DNA of 64,000 nucleotides, taken from Gavia stellata. Lineage: Eukaryota; Chordata; Aves; Gaviiformes; Gaviidae. The position numbers and the translations under genes are program-made. Location: the NCBI RefSeq assembly GCF_030936135.1, contig NC_082595.1, positions 79,146,135 through 79,210,134 on the forward strand, in the 5' to 3' direction. Positions 12,196 through 26,412 of the stretch are shown piece after piece. The notes under the pieces were generated by a model. It did not search any database, was not told where the DNA came from, and saw only the letters and a list, made by a program, of their open reading frames with translations. The stretch's first letter is position 1, and every line of letters begins with the position of its first letter.

Positions 12196-14011
12196 ACAAG
12201 AAACTGTATCTATGGTCTTCCACGGAAACAAAACCAAAAACAACACCATGCATTGCATGAGAGTATTGCCAGAAAGACAGTTGCAGAAGTTATGATGTCC
12301 TCGGTCCAGCAAAGAATGGCTGTCAGAAGAATCTCCAGCTCCAGCTGCTGCTGCTTTCCAGCCTCTGCTCTCCCCCTAAGGACAAGAAGAGGGGTGGGAG
12401 GACGAATGCTCCTCATGCCTTGCCTGGGAGCCATATGGAGAGTTTCTGGTGGGAAGCTGGTTGGCAGCAAGGAAAGTTTATGGATCAACTATGTAAGCCA
12501 GCAGAGAAGATGCTGGGTAAGTCTAAAAATGTCTGGGCAAAATATGCGAGCCAGAGTACATATATGCAGAAGAAAGAATGCAGGGCAGCGGGTGGATAAA
12601 CAGTAGAAGAATGAAGTAGCTGCATAAACATTACTGGAAAACTTCAGACTGGTACAGAAAGGGCTGTGAGGCCACTTAGAGACTTGAGGGCTTCTATATG
12701 TGTACCAGGGTCTCAGCTGCCATTACCGTCACCGAGATCTAGGGAGCAGTTCAACAGGTCACTCACTGATGGGCAACTGAAATGCCCTTATTGTCTGAGC
12801 TGGCTTCTCCAGCTGCTCTTCCAGAAAGGCAAGGGTCATATCTGCTGGCCTCTTACCAATGTTTGGGCTACCCTAGGGCTTTTCAAATGGTTTGAGATGC
12901 CTGGTATAGGCAACTGAATTAAGCTCTTAATCAGCAGAGAGGTGGAGAACAAGGCATGGTTCAGGTTGCCTTTGGTATGCAGCTGGGGCTCAGTCAAGTC
13001 GGCTAAACGGAGGCATCTATGTTATGTTGTTTTAGGCACTATGGGATATCCCATGTGGCCGTTCATAAATCCCGCGTCAGATCTGTCAGCCCTGTGCAGC
13101 TCCTGGGTGTCCGTGGTGCCCCTGGTGTCTCAAACTACATAGGCATCTGGATTTCATCCCCCACAGCTGGTGAGCTTTAGGCTCCGCTGACTGCCATAAC
13201 CTGCCCTCTCTGTTACACTCAGAGCTTAAAGACCTATAGATACATAGACATTCAACTTCAGGTTATTCATTCTTGAACTGAATAGCATCCCGAGTGTTTA
13301 CCTAACCAGATGCATATGCTGAAGATTCCTTAGAGCTGCTCATATCCACTCAAGAGAAAAGAGAGTTTTATCAAATTTTATGAACAGTTTGAGGAAGATT
13401 ATATTGGCTGGATTGGATAGGGTTTTGTCTTGAAACATTTCTTGCCAGCAAGAAACCTATGTTAAAAAAAGCAGTAACAACTGAAACTGTAGCAGACCCT
13501 ATAGCTTTCTCAGCCCCAAGACATCAGAGGGTTTATTTCAAATATTTGTCAAAGAAGTCTAGCAAAGGAGAAATATAGCTTAAAAAAAAAAAGTATTCGT
13601 TATTGTTTTTATTATTTGAGAAGCTGTCTGGAAAATTTCACCAAATTAAACTGGAAACTAAATAGTATGCAATTTTCAGTACCTTTTCTCAGTTCTTGGA
13701 GCAGTTCTAATTATTCCTTCAGATACAGCTCCTAGGGACCAAAACCTATTGCCTGTGCACAAAATCAGGCAAACACAGACCCAATCTCTAAAAATTTACA
13801 ACCTGACTAAAATCCTAATCCAGCAAACCATTTACTCACTTGCTTTACAGTAAGTGTTTAAAATGCTAGAGGCTCTTAAAATCATGCTTCAACAGATGAG
13901 CTGTGTGAATATAAAATATGCTTGTTGCTTTCTGATTTTTGCCAGAATTTCCATAACTTGTATAGACACAGAGCTCGGGAACACAAAAGCTGAAATTCTA
14001 AGCAGTCTTTT

Positions 14012-14113
14012 TATACATACACACATACATAATCCCTGTCTCTCTATGTGTGTGTGTGTGTAGTATATGTATAGATCTGTGTATAAATATGTATACATGT
14101 ACGTATGTATATC
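14012..14113. repeat. mixed (CA)/(TG)/(TATG) simple repeat
   Basis: A tacatacacacatacat stretch (about 14014-14030) is followed by (TG)7 at 14047-14060 and degenerate tatgta repeats to 14113. The CA and TG parts face each other and could pair as a stem around a loop of about 16 nt. Confidence 0.75.
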
Positions 14114-17100
14114 TAATTACAAAGCTTGCACAAATGCTGGGACTTTTAGTCACTTCTGTGAACTGGAAAGGTCACTCAAGCTGTATGAATTCAGGGAATT
14201 TGCTCTGGGGAGAGAGTCTGGAAGTGTCAGCCCATATAGCTGTCCAAATATGGGAAAATAATTCCAGAATATTATTTTAATAGGGATGAGCCTGAACAGC
14301 AAACCATAGAGCCAAACCATCCCAAGTGTAGTGGAGCTTGAAACCGAGTTATAAATTAATTTCTTCATAGAGAAACAGTCATCCATCTTCTAGAAGGACA
14401 GTCAGGAGTGTCCAGTCATAATACTGGGTAGGAGCCATCTCTGTTTTTCACCCCCAATAAGGTCATTCGTTAAAATAACTGCCAGCACTGTGCTACATGC
14501 TGCTCTTTTGCATTGCTCTTACTGACTCAGAAGGCTACAGGGGTCAGATGAGTGGACCAGTAGCTGAACTCTCATCTGGATGACCCTTCATCCACTGCTC
14601 CCATGTCAATGTGTGCATGAGTTTTTCTCAATGTGTGATGATTCTTTCAAGTCCTCAGTGAAATTTAGACCAGTTTCACAGGACTTCAGATCAAATCACA
14701 GATCTCTGCCTTTTCTGTCAGGGACTTTTGGCTACGTTTGACCGGTTTGATGATGTTTGTAGAACACATTAGTGAACCATGATTCCAGGAGCCTCCGCTC
14801 ACCCATCCCTACCCAACACAAGCTGTATGGCCCTGAGGGGGAGGAGAAAGGAGGGAAATATGCCACCACCTTGGGAAAAGGACTGCAAATGTAGGAAGGC
14901 TAGGAAAAGCTCTTCAATGGTCTGAGGGAGTGCAGAAGGAGCAAGTGAGGGCAGTACTCTATGGAGGCACCCAGCTCCTTAACAATGCCAGCTGAAGCCT
15001 TTTAGCACTGGCTGATGTAGGAAGGGGTACTCAGCCTGTGGTTTACCTTTACTTGACATTTAATGCCCCAGGGCTGTTACCTGCTGAGGGATAACCAGGG
15101 TAGTTGTAACATGTGCTTACTTACAAGGCACTGAATACAGTAGGGTGAACTCCTTTAAGGAATCTTTGTTCTATTTTCTTTCTGTATTTCATTTCCAATT
15201 CCTCAAGATGCAGTGGTTGCCCTTGGCAACATTCTCCAGACTCTTCCCAAAATTTATGAAGACAAAATGGCACATCTGAGGACAAGCCAGCTTGGTCATT
15301 AAATAAACATTCCCTTTCCATTCAGTGGCAGCTTCAGGGCTACAGAATGTCTTTTGCCTAGGTAGTTTCCTGAGATTACTGTCCTTTATTACCAAACCTA
15401 CTGGGTCTTGCAGCAGAAACCTAACAAGCCCCACTCTTGTAGCACAACCCATCTCTTAGCACATCCTGGGACATGCACAGTCCTGCTACTCAGAGAACAA
15501 GAAATTCTTCATCGAAGTATTTGATGAAATGATCCTCTTTGAACTTCAAAGATATCCATTTAAAGAAAAAAGGATCCACAAAAATATTCTTAATTATCTT
15601 TTTAGTTCCAGACTAGTTTGAAATCTATTACCACAGACTTCAAAAAAGATTTTAAATGGATAGCAACTCTATAGCTGCCTTCAGAGAAATTTTTATCTAA
15701 CATTCCTGAGCGGATGACCCACAATTGCATAATATTGTTTGTGGCCCACAAGCAACCTAATAAAAATAGAACACTAAAATAGGCAAAAAATTCCACAATG
15801 AGAAAAAAATAGTGAGAAAGATGAAGAACAAAATTCAATAATTATAAAAAATAAATCCTTAACTCCATCTGCACAGTATTTAATTAAGGCAAAGAGAGAA
15901 AATCAAACCCTTCAGACACCAATATTTTCAGGCAATTGACGTATCTTGGCACTAGCATAGCCACATTACAATGAAATAGAGTACCTAAGTCTGTAAAACC
16001 TTGGCTGTAAAAGTAGATTTTCCAGAGGATGTATGGATATAGGAGAAAACAAACATGATTTGCTTATAGGCTGAAGTGCACATTAGGCAGAGATATATGC
16101 AAAATATGTCACAGAGGTCAGAAATTATTCACTGAAATGTAAGTTGCTGAAGAGAAAATCAGTTGAGAAAGCAATGCGGTAGAGAAGTGATTTGAATGAA
16201 GAATCGGCCAGTTCAAGTTAACAAGGGGTTAACTCCTGCTTTAAGTAATTTTTTTAAAAGAAATTTTACAAACAGTGTTGGCTTGAAAAAAGGCACACAC
16301 TCACAGTGCCAGTAACAGACATTCGTACTTGTCAAGAAGGAAATGGAAACTTTCTTAGTAAAAGATGTATAGTGATGAAGTTAATTTTCAGAATTTTGAC
16401 CTTGATATGTTAAGATTAAAGCGTATTGTTGTAGCACCATCATCGTTTAGTCCTTGCTGACGATACGGTACGTCTTCACTCTTTCGATTTCGCAGTTTAT
16501 TACAATTTTTAACGCTTTTGTTTTAAGAGGGATCCAAGTGTTTTTGCAGGAGAGCAGGCAAGGTTGAATTTGCAAGACAGATCAGCTTGCCAAAGCCTTT
16601 ACCAACCTGCCTGCTCAGTGCTTGACCAACCAGAGAGGGATTAAACAAGAATCTATAAATCATTCTGGCCCTAATTTCTTAATACTTCAGGTGGAGATTG
16701 ATAATTTAGAATTAGTTGACTACAAAACAGCTGTCATTTGACTACATGTAGTTAAATGAATACCCTAAATTTTACTACAAAGAAAGACTATTTTCTCAGC
16801 ACCATACCTGAACCACTTTAAATTCCATATTGCCAGTTTAAAGCTGACAAAGAAGCAAGAGCGTAAATATTATGCAAAGAAAGGCTGAACTCCAGGAAAA
16901 TTTAGGGTGAGGTTTCCAAAAGCACTTCCCCATCACCCAACGAATGTTACCAGTTCTCCAGGAAGAGTGACATTGAGTATTTCTGAACCCTCAGAGAAGT
17001 CCTCCTTGCCCCGGGCGGGCTGTGTCCTATGAGGTTTCACGGCGGTGCCCTCCACAGTGATGGACATGGCAGAGCTTGGTTGCCTTCCTTGGTGTCGTGA

Positions 17101-20100
17101 AGAGTTTATGCTGGTTAAGTCATGTAGCCCGGCTGTGGGTAAACCACACTGGCCCAGACTGGCGCATGGGCTGCTTTGCTCTTTGCTAATTGACTCTCCG
17201 CGCTGCTGCAGCTACATTGTGCAGGCATGCTTCAAACCAGGAGCGCAGCTGCCCAGAGCCGGTCTCGGTCTGCTGCCCAGCCAAGAGGACACTTGGCTTC
17301 TGCTCCCAGCGCGTCCCAGCAGAGCAGGCAGCATGGCCACAGATCCAGAGGAAAAAGGCCCACAGTTCTTTGCTTCATCTGGGACCCCACAGGAGTGTAC
17401 CCCAGCCTCTCGCCACGCTTCCCACCTGCAGAACGTGCCCTGCCTCCTCCAGCACCTAGTGTGCTCACCCAGGATAAAGTATCAGGTTCACGACAACATT
17501 TGAACTTGAGCTGCTGACCCAAGTTAAAACTGAAAAACCTGCTTTTCACAGCTCTTTGAAATCAGGTTAGTGAACCTAGATTAAGAAGCTATCTTTTTTC
17601 CTATACTAGTAAATGCATATTCTCAAAGGTGCTTTCTCCCTTTGTCAGCTTGTTTTGGTGTTGTGGTCTTGCCCAGGCTCTCATGTACTTAACACCAGCC
17701 TGTTCTTTTTCCACTCAAAAGCAAATGAGCAAGGCCATTTCTGTGCAAGCTAAGCACTAAGTGTATGTTTGTGTGAGATGTTTTAATAACAGCAGCCCTG
17801 GAATGTAAAGATAACACACCCGGCTCTATTTACAGAAGAGGCTGAGGATGTAGCATACATTTACATATCATTATTGTAATAAGGAAGAGTAACTTTCCAT
17901 GTCTCCAAGCGCTTCTCTTGCTTCTGGAAGCCGTGAAGAAGGCACACAGCAAACAGGGAGTCTGTCAGGAAAGAGGATCAGGTGTAAAGGACATACAGAA
18001 GGCAGGATATGACCAAAAACCCAGGGGTAGCCATAAAAAAGCTTATTTAAAATTACCTCTGTAATTGTAACAGTTCCACTTGTTGGTACATTATGTTCCT
18101 AGCAGAAACGTTGTTATGAAATTAAGGCGAACACGTTACGTTATTCCTGTTGATCATCCTTATGTTTATTCATACACTGTAGGGTAATTTACTTAAATGT
18201 TAACTTCTGGAGTTTCTCACTGTAAGGGAATCGGATATAAGGAAAAAAAGCAATATTAGTCCAGGCCTGGCTGTAGATACCCCCCCACAATCCAAAATAA
18301 TTTAAATTAAGCACAAAGCAATATCCTTTGAAAGGCTGTTCTTGCTGGAGAGGGAGACGGGCAGTAACATGAGCTCTGCTTCTCAGATGGAAGCCACTGG
18401 GAAGCAAGGGGAGCACAGAGCTGGTCTAAGGCAGGAACATCAGCTGGGGGCCTGATTACTGGGTACTGCCAGCATGGGGGGTGGTGGCAGCAGGGCCTCT
18501 GTGTGGTCAGAAGATAAGTCCCTTGCAGTGGCCTGGGGCACCTTGCTCTTGTGAAAGAGTCCAATAAAACATTTTAATTATCTCTGTGAGTATCAGGCTG
18601 CTTTAAAAGTTACTTGCTGTACACAGTGTAAATCTTGTCATTTTGAGGATGCAGAGGTGTTTGCCAGATGACAAGTGTTCAGGGAGAAGAAAAAAAAAGA
18701 CGACAGCAAGCCAACGGCAACACAAAAGAAGCAAAATCTAACATCCCTCCCATCAAAATAAAGTGAGTTACTTTGCCTAGGTAAAGGTTAGCTCTGTGTC
18801 CTCTAGAAGGGAAGACTAATGCTTGCCTCACAATAAAGTAAAGAGAACATTGCAGCCTGTTTGAGTGACTGATTAACTATTCAAATTTAAAAATGACTGA
18901 GCATTCGATGGATGCTAAAATGTGACCCATTCTGAATGCGCTTGGATTACTAGGCATACTGACTGTGTTTGCTCAGAGAATAAGTTCTTGCAGTCTGAAG
19001 TTAAGGTAATGACACTACTTGACTTTTTTCTTCATTTTAACTTTCTAATTTAATTGGCAATTTGTGTAACACAGCTAAATCCTTATAAAAGCCCAACAGC
19101 AACAACCCATATGTCCTGACTGACTGCTGGCTTTATAGTGACTGGTTGCTGTTTTAAAAAGATGCTGAAGAATGTATAGGCTGTGGATAAGAGACATCCA
19201 AGTAACAAGAACTGACTTATGTCCGTAATTGGTCTTACTTATTCATGCAAAGATTGGCGATATTGCAGGAGGAAATGCTGGAAGGTCTGGTCTCACTCAA
19301 GCTCTCCGTGTCAAAGTTAACGATGTCGAGCTCCAAGAACACCTTAACAGCAAACCCTAATCGCAAATACGTACTTCTTCTGCCAGGTCCCAATAGCAAT
19401 CACAAGGGAGGAGATTGAGTTCAGTCTCTCTGAGGGCCCTTTTCCAAGAGTTTTCTGGACTGAAACCTCCCCAGCTCCACTGGCAGAGGGCTCCTTCACA
19501 GCCCCTGGGAACAAGGACACTAAAGGAGCAGACAGAAAAGGCTCACGACAGCCCTAACCATATCTACAGGCTACAAAACATGCAAAACGCAGCTGGCGTG
19601 TCAGGGCGGTGATCAGCAGCTCAGTTCAAAGTATTAGTTATTGAGCCTGGTGAGGTCTGGGAGGCTTAGTCACGCAGCAGCTTAGTCAGCTCTGCATCGC
19701 TTCATCCTGTCCCAGACCCAGAGGGATTAGGATCACTATGCGGGAAAATTCGGAGCAAAGCCTGACCATCAGCCAGCCTGTGGGACAGTCTCCTCTTGCT
19801 GAAAGTTTCAGCCATATTTATTCCCTCACCTGCATGCCCCATCCAGCACCTAGGTGGTAAGGGTCACTTGGGTAAGAGACACAGCTCCAGGCCCATTTTC
19901 CACACAACCACTGAGCATAAACAGCTAAAAATGGAAAATTTTCGATTAAAACAAGAACACAGCATGTGGCATGGTAAGTGAGCCACGCTAACATTTGTCC
20001 AAGCATTCTGTCTTGTGACTGACAAGGACCTTTATTGTATAGAAAGGAGTTTCTCTATAAACAGTCTCCGTTCCTCTTGGAAAGGATACCATAACTTTCC

Positions 20101-23100
20101 AAATACTGCTACACCTGCTTCCCCAAAAAGTCAATCCCTGGCCATGGGTGTGTTGGCTGTTTCAAAATGGCTGCTGTGGCATAAATTCACATCTTTCCAC
20201 AGCCATACAAATTATTAATTGAGTAGCTTATTAAGCTTAAAACAGGATCCAGAGTAATTCGGAGAGCGTGAGCTTGCTTTGATACACAGAATGTAGCTGT
20301 GTGTTGATTGATTGATGTTTTGCTACAAGCCTTTGTTTTTCAAAGGGTACGAATCTGTTTCTGCAAATGCAGTGGAGGGGGATTAGCTCTGAATTCCACC
20401 ACCGAGGCGCATTTTATTTTCCAGCCCTTTCACGCAGTAACAAATGGGACCTGTCACTATTGCGTAAGTTACATTTCTCTCTCTGCTCTGACGTATGTAA
20501 ATGCCTAATCCCATATGTAAAAGCAGTGGTACACAGTAGGCAAAAACCTTCTTTAGAGATGCGTTGTGGAAGGCTTGGATTACAGCCTGGTATGAACATT
20601 TAATAACAGCAGCAGTGTTCCCAAATTCCTTTTTCAGAGTTTGAACAACCAGTAAAAGGTGCTTTAAACTCACACTGAAAATTGATACAATTTGTTTGTT
20701 GATATAGTTACCATCATCTGCAGTTGTATAATTTATTATCGCCTACCGCTGCTGGGGATAATAAAAGAGTGAGTGGGTTTTGTGATGTGAGTAAAACATG
20801 AGCACAAAATCTCCACTGGAAATACTGAGTCACTTAATAAACATGTAGACCACAAATTCATTGTACATTATTCATTGTGCAGGTTACAGATGGGCCTGAA
20901 ACAGAGGAGTCTGCTTATGTTCGTGTGCACATCTGCCGGCGCACACAGGCTTGAGCGAGGAGGAAGGGTGTCCAGCCCTGGATGTCACTTCAGCTCCTCT
21001 CCAAAGACAGAGGCCAGAGAGAAAGTTTGGATGCAAAGGACTGTATTGCAGCTGCCTCCAGGCCTGGCAGCTGCAGTTTTATAGGTTTTGGCTGATCTCC
21101 AATGTGAATGTTGTTAAAGACATCGTTGAAGGAATAGCGATCAGGGGTGTCTGTATTGTTATAAACAGTGGATAAGAGATACGAGTTATCACAGCTTCTT
21201 TTTGACTCTGGTGTCTACCTCCGGTGCAGCAGTGGCAGTTGGCTGGACCCATGTAGCCTGGTCTCCTGGTAGAAAGTAGGCAGGGGCAGAGTCCAGATAC
21301 GTCTGCAGGATGGTTTGTCTTAGTCGTGCAGATATGCCAGCCTGACAGGAGCTGATCAATTGGCTGGTGGGATCCTCATCTGACCCTCAGTTCTGAGGGA
21401 CCAATTCTGCCCTGAAGGTAGAGCCTGAGCAGTGCTCAGCAGAAAGGAAAAGCAAGATCCACATCTTCTCCCTGCTGGAAGCCTGTACAGCTCCGCAGTC
21501 AGGCCAGAGCTTACAACTGGTGACTTTGGCATTTATTTTAGACCGCTGGGAGGAGAGAAGCACCTGCAGAGAGAAATGCAAGGTATGTGAGTGCTCTGGT
21601 GGTGCACAGCAGCAGGGAACAGGGACCAGCTGGCCTCAGAAGTAGCTCTGGAAGCAGGTCCTGCCTCAGAGCTTTAGCCAGAGGAATAAGGGCAGCCGCC
21701 TTCTCACCTGGTGCACTTGGTAACCCAAAACAAGCAGCACAACCTGCCTTTTCAAGGCTGGAAACTTGCTCACCTGCTTGGGGCGGGGGGGAAACCCAAA
21801 CCTTTGAAGATTACGTGTAGCTGTGGCAACTGGTGACACCTGTCATAACATGAATAAACTACTAAGAGTTTACATTTGCCATTTGAAGTGCATTTTGTAG
21901 GTGAAATACAGGGAAATTGGTATTCAGTGTAAGCCCAAATGCTAATCCTGCACGTGTTTTGGGGTGGGGGAGGGAATAGGAGGAATTGTCGGAGATCTGT
22001 TCTAACCGAGTAAACCCCACCGCTTTGCTCATTTTTTCAGCCATGGACCACTCTAAGTAGTGACTCCCCTAAGATAAGTAACCACTTGCAGATTTAGCCA
22101 TCATGGCAGAGCTGACAGACATCAGTGTAACTCCCCCAGACTGAAGCATTTATTTGCTTTCTCACATTTTTGCTGCTGTATTTAAAAAGGACCATTATTG
22201 ATGATTTCCAGAAAAAGCTCTACAATCGCATTTTTCTTCATTGCATAAGCCCTTACATGTATCTCAATCATTAAACACATTTCATCAGTCTCTTTTTTTT
22301 TTTTGCAAATGGCCATGCAGTGCTGCAGTTCAAATCTCTAGAAAGGCTGTAATTTCCTTGGATCGTCATAACTCTGTTGTAATAAAATGGGAAAAATGCT
22401 TAATGTCAGCCTTAGTACTATTCTTTGCAGACAGTCGTGGTTTGACATTCAGACGAACGCTCACCCAGCTTACAAACACAAGGGCATTCAAGCTCAGGTG
22501 CCGAGGTGTGGCCATGCATTGCATCTACAATCCCCGTCCTCAGTTGTCAGGGTGCCTACAAAATGCCAGTCAAAAAGATAGGACCACCATCTTACCTAGA
22601 AATCACATTACAGGCATTCATATTTTCAGTGCATTTTACACTCTTCCCCAGCTCTTGAAAAGCCACTCTACTCATTTGCAGTTGACAACACATCTATCCA
22701 AATTCAATCTTACAGCAGTTTCCTAGGTAACTAGTGCTTTGGCACAGAAAACCTCTACACGGCAGAGTGAGCCAAAACACCCGTTAGCATTTCCACTTCT
22801 TTTCTATCCTTTTGAAACATGCAAAGATACAAAAAACCACCACAGAAGCATTAAAAAAAACAACAAAACCAAACCAACTAACAACCAGAAAGCCAATGGC
22901 AAGGTATGTTCAGCTGCTCTGTTTAACTTTCAACCAGGAAATTCTGCATCCGTCAAAAATTAGCTTAGATCCGGAGACAAGACCAATCTAAGGTCTGAAA
23001 CTGTTTCTCAAGGGTTGGACCTCTTTGGGTTATCTTCATAGATCCCAAAGACCTTTCTAGGCTCTGAGTCATGCCTGTAGTGTGGACAGATATTTATGAA

Positions 23101-23755
23101 TCATGCCAGGAGCTAATGATTTGAGTCTCTGCTCTCCCAGCCCCTCTTACCGTAGCCAAGTTCCAGTGGGGCCTTACAAGGGCTGCAGGGCGAGGACCAT
23201 TATCTCCAGCCTATTAGTAGACTTCTGAGGAGGCGTTTCCTCAGATTGCCTTGTAACACCATCCGGTTCAATAGTCTCCCTTTCCTCTCCCATTTCTTGG
23301 CTGCAGAGCTGTGACCAGTATTGCAGGATCGCGCCAGCCCTCATCTCTAGTGCTCTGCACGTGGCTGCAGCTCAGTTACCAAAGGTTCCTTGATCTGCCT
23401 CAAGAGAGAGAGAGACTTTGCAGTCCCCACTGTGGGACTGGTGTCCAGAGGACTCTGGTGGAGGAACGGCAACAAGGGAAAGGGCAGAGAGTCTCCTGGG
23501 TTTGCTCTGGTTGCCTCGCTGTAGGTCAGCAAGCGCAGCTGGTTCAGAAGCGTAGTTGTGGTTGTGGCAGCTGTGGTGAGGCAGAATGCATTTCCTTGTT
23601 TTGCGTGCGAGAAAAAAGCAAATTCTTGCCCTTGCCTAATATCCACATGCGGTGCATTTAGGCACTGGAAAAAAAGCCACAGCCTGAAGCCAGGATCATA
23701 TTAGAAGAGATTGGGCTGCAAAGCTACACTGACAGCCCTTCCTAGCGTTAGCATG

Positions 23756-23771
23756 CACACACACACACACA
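23756..23771 (+). repeat. (CA)8 microsatellite
   Basis: Eight uninterrupted CA units. Confidence 0.9.
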
Positions 23772-25408
23772 GAGCTGATCCCTACAAGAAGGTAATTAAG
23801 GCCAGGGGGAAACCTGGGAGTGGCTGGCATAAAATGCCCTAAAGGGGACGAGTGGGCTCAGGAATGTGCATCTGAAGGGCTTGGTCCGCTGTCAACTTCT
23901 GTGAACAAGTCCTGCTGAATCTTGCTTGCATACCCAGGTGAAGCCAACTCTGCAGGCCTTTGCCAGCCCTGTTCACGAGGAAGTGAGAGGGCTTCACAAC
24001 TGGAGGCTGTATCTTGCAGGCAAGGCCCTCCCTTCTCTGCCTGCAATTGTGCTAGTTTGCTGAAGGGCAGCATGTGCGCATCGGACTGGAGCATAGTTCA
24101 AAAGAAGTAAGTGTTGCTTGCAGCTGTCCTCACTTCAGAGCATGTTATAGCAGGTTAAAGGCTGCTGTGAGCTATGCCAACCACCAACTCGAGAAGCTTT
24201 TCTGGCAGCCAAGCATTGCCAGGACATAAGGATACACTAGTCATGTCCCCTGGAACAGTGTCATCTTCAAGAGCTTGGGGGAAAATGCCGGGGACACCTT
24301 CTGTTGACCTCCTGTGTCTTGCACAGGAGAGGAAAGCTTCAAAAAGCTGGAAATGCATGGTTAAATTTAGGAAGTTTTGTGCTATGACGTAGTGTGAAGC
24401 TGCCACAGAGTGCAGCTGCCCTGCCACGCTAGCTAATTTGAGAACTGGTATTTTTTACAATTGCAGACTTTTATGCTAGCGATCTTCCAAAGCACTTTAT
24501 ATCAAGTGAGCACTTCCCTCATTGCCATCTAGCAGAACTCTAACTCTGTTGCTGAAGTGCAGCTGTCACTAGCAGAGGCTGCAAAGCTTGCTGTCCCCTG
24601 CTGACCCTCAGATTTACACCAAGGTGAGCGTCATTATTCTGGTTGTACTCCCCTTTTAGATTCCCAACAGCTCGGTTAGAGTCCTAAACAAGAGGCATGT
24701 GTTAGCCCCCCATGATTTGGGTAGAGAAGCTCTAGCACTGACCTCAGGGCTCAGCCCTTGCACGTACACGCTGTCCATCAGCCTGTAGCTGGGCTGTGAG
24801 ATTCTCCATGCCAGGTCAGCCTGAGCCCAAATCCCAGCAAACTTTAGTTTTACTCTTTGAGGATGTTGGTGAGTTGAAGGCATAAATACTTTAATCCACC
24901 CATTTGGCCATTTAAATGCCACAACAGCTATACAAGGATACACGAAACAGTCCTGTGCAGTTCCCTGCTTCAGTTCCTTCATGACATCAAATGTTTTTTT
25001 ATGGCTCAGGTATCAAATTAGACCTTGCTCCCTCAAATCCAGCCTGATTTCTTGACTGAGCAAGACCTTTCCTTTTATGCCCTTGTCGGCTGACCGTCCT
25101 CAGATAGTGGCTAGATAAGCAGTACCTGAGTTATCATACCATTTTTGTTGTCAGCAGTAATATCTTCTTCTTCTTCCTTAAGCAGGTTATCATGAAAGTT
25201 TAATAATCCTCCAGCACAAGCTTTCATTGGTCGCAAGAAATTCTCCTGATGTATCTGACTTGCAGCTTAATATGAAAGTAAGAAAGGTGTAGTGAGGGGA
25301 CAGCACAGTCCAATAGAAGTAATACTCAGAAAACAACATAAGGCTTGTCACTTAAACACACAGTAGCCTGAGATTAATTTTCAGAGCAGCCACTGCAAAT
25401 AATGCAGG

Positions 25409-25755
25409 AATGGGGAGACCTTATTGCTCTCTACAATTACCTGAAAGGGGGCTGCAGAGAGGTGGGTGTTGGTCTCTTGTCCCAAGTGACTAGCGACAGG
25501 ACAAGAGGAAACGGCCTCAAGTTGCGCCAGGGGAGGTTCAGGCTGGATATTACGAAAAATTTCTATACTGAGGGAGTGGTGAGACACTGGAATAAGCTGC
25601 CCAGGGAGGTGGTAGAGTCACCATCACTGGAGGTGTTCAAGGAACGTGTGGACGAGGCATTGTGGGACATGGTTTAGTGGGCATGGTGGTGTTGGGTTGA
25701 TGGTTGGACTTGGTGATCTTACAGGCCTTTTCCAACCTTAGTGATTCTGTGAAAT
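25409..25755 (+). mobile_element. CR1 LINE, 5'-truncated, 3' tail intact
   Basis: Covers the C-terminal end of CR1 ORF2 and the short 3' end. The plus frame includes [20 protein letters not shown], a hallmark of the ORF2 C terminus in amniote CR1 elements. It is followed by the usual ttggacttggtgatcttacaggccttttccaacctt and by gattctgtga, the CR1 terminal repeat. Only about 350 bp of a 4-5 kb element remain, the normal outcome of abortive reverse transcription. The 91-codon open frame inside it belongs to the element, not to a host gene. CR1 copies support an avian or related sauropsid source. Confidence 0.93.
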
Positions 25756-26365
25756 GTGCTTTTTTAACCCTGCTTAGTGGAACTGCATTGATTTGAGTGA
25801 GTTCATAATCACTACTGAATCAGAGAAAAGGGTAGGTTGTTAAATATAAGAATTATTTCTTTTTGTGTTTTATGAATTCTCCTTCAAAACTTTTGACTGT
25901 TCTGAGAGCTCTTACGTGAAAACGGAAGACGAGCACAGCCAGTGATCACACACCCGGTTTCACTGCATTTGCAGGTATAGATCCAAAACTTGCAAAAAAC
26001 ACTGCAACTTTTTTCTTCTCATATACAAGCGCCTAATGAAGCAGACGCCTGTTTTGCCACAGAGATCTTTGCGACCCACGGCTCCCAGGCAGGCAGCAGC
26101 GCTGCCTGCCGCAAACTCCGCTGCCGTGCCCCGCCGGCCTCCTCGGCCTCAGCGGACAGGCCGGGCACACGGGGCGGGCAGGGTACTCTGACGACCGCGT
26201 GAAGGAGCAGCCAGGCGGGCCTGAAACTTAGATTTAGCCCGAGAGCCGGGAGGAGCTGGGAGCTGGGCGAAGCCGAGCCCGGCCGGGCGGGAAACCGCTG
26301 AGGGGCGAGAGGGCCGCCCCCGCCAACGGCCCGCCGACCCGCTGCAGGGCGGCCCGCGGTACTGA

Positions 26366-26384
26366 GGCGCCCTCTGGCGGCGGC
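26366..26384 (-). promoter_or_regulatory. CTCF-like binding motif
   Basis: Read on the minus strand the core is gccgccagagggcgcc. It fits the vertebrate CTCF consensus around CCASNAGRKGGCRS, including the invariant AGAGGGCGCC-type centre. Its place in a CpG island is typical. Occupancy cannot be told from sequence. Confidence 0.55.
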
Positions 26385-26396
26385 AGGGGGAGAGAC

Positions 26397-26412
26397 GGGG
26401 CGGGGCGGGGCG
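26397..26412 (+). promoter_or_regulatory. tandem Sp/KLF GC boxes
   Basis: ggggcggggcggggcg holds overlapping GGGGCGGGG sites bound by Sp1 and KLF factors, as in many CpG-island promoters. Confidence 0.6.

Larger units (their letters stand above)
11872..25408. other. intergenic DNA, no gene supported
   Basis: No coding exon or RNA gene could be supported in this 13.5-kb stretch. Frames of 100-161 codons (for example 17045-17503 and 22241-22726, both plus) look like chance: composition is uneven, there is no domain, and overlapping frames exist on both strands. Several simple repeats are listed separately. Spacer to the left of RIMS1 is the most likely reading; non-coding transcripts cannot be judged from sequence alone. 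Confidence 0.5.

Noticed and set aside
22241..22726. 161-codon plus frame
   Set aside because: Low-complexity start, no recognisable family, and an overlapping frame on the same strand; taken as chance.
25402..25677. 91-codon plus frame as a host protein
   Set aside because: It is the C-terminal end of CR1 ORF2 inside a truncated LINE.
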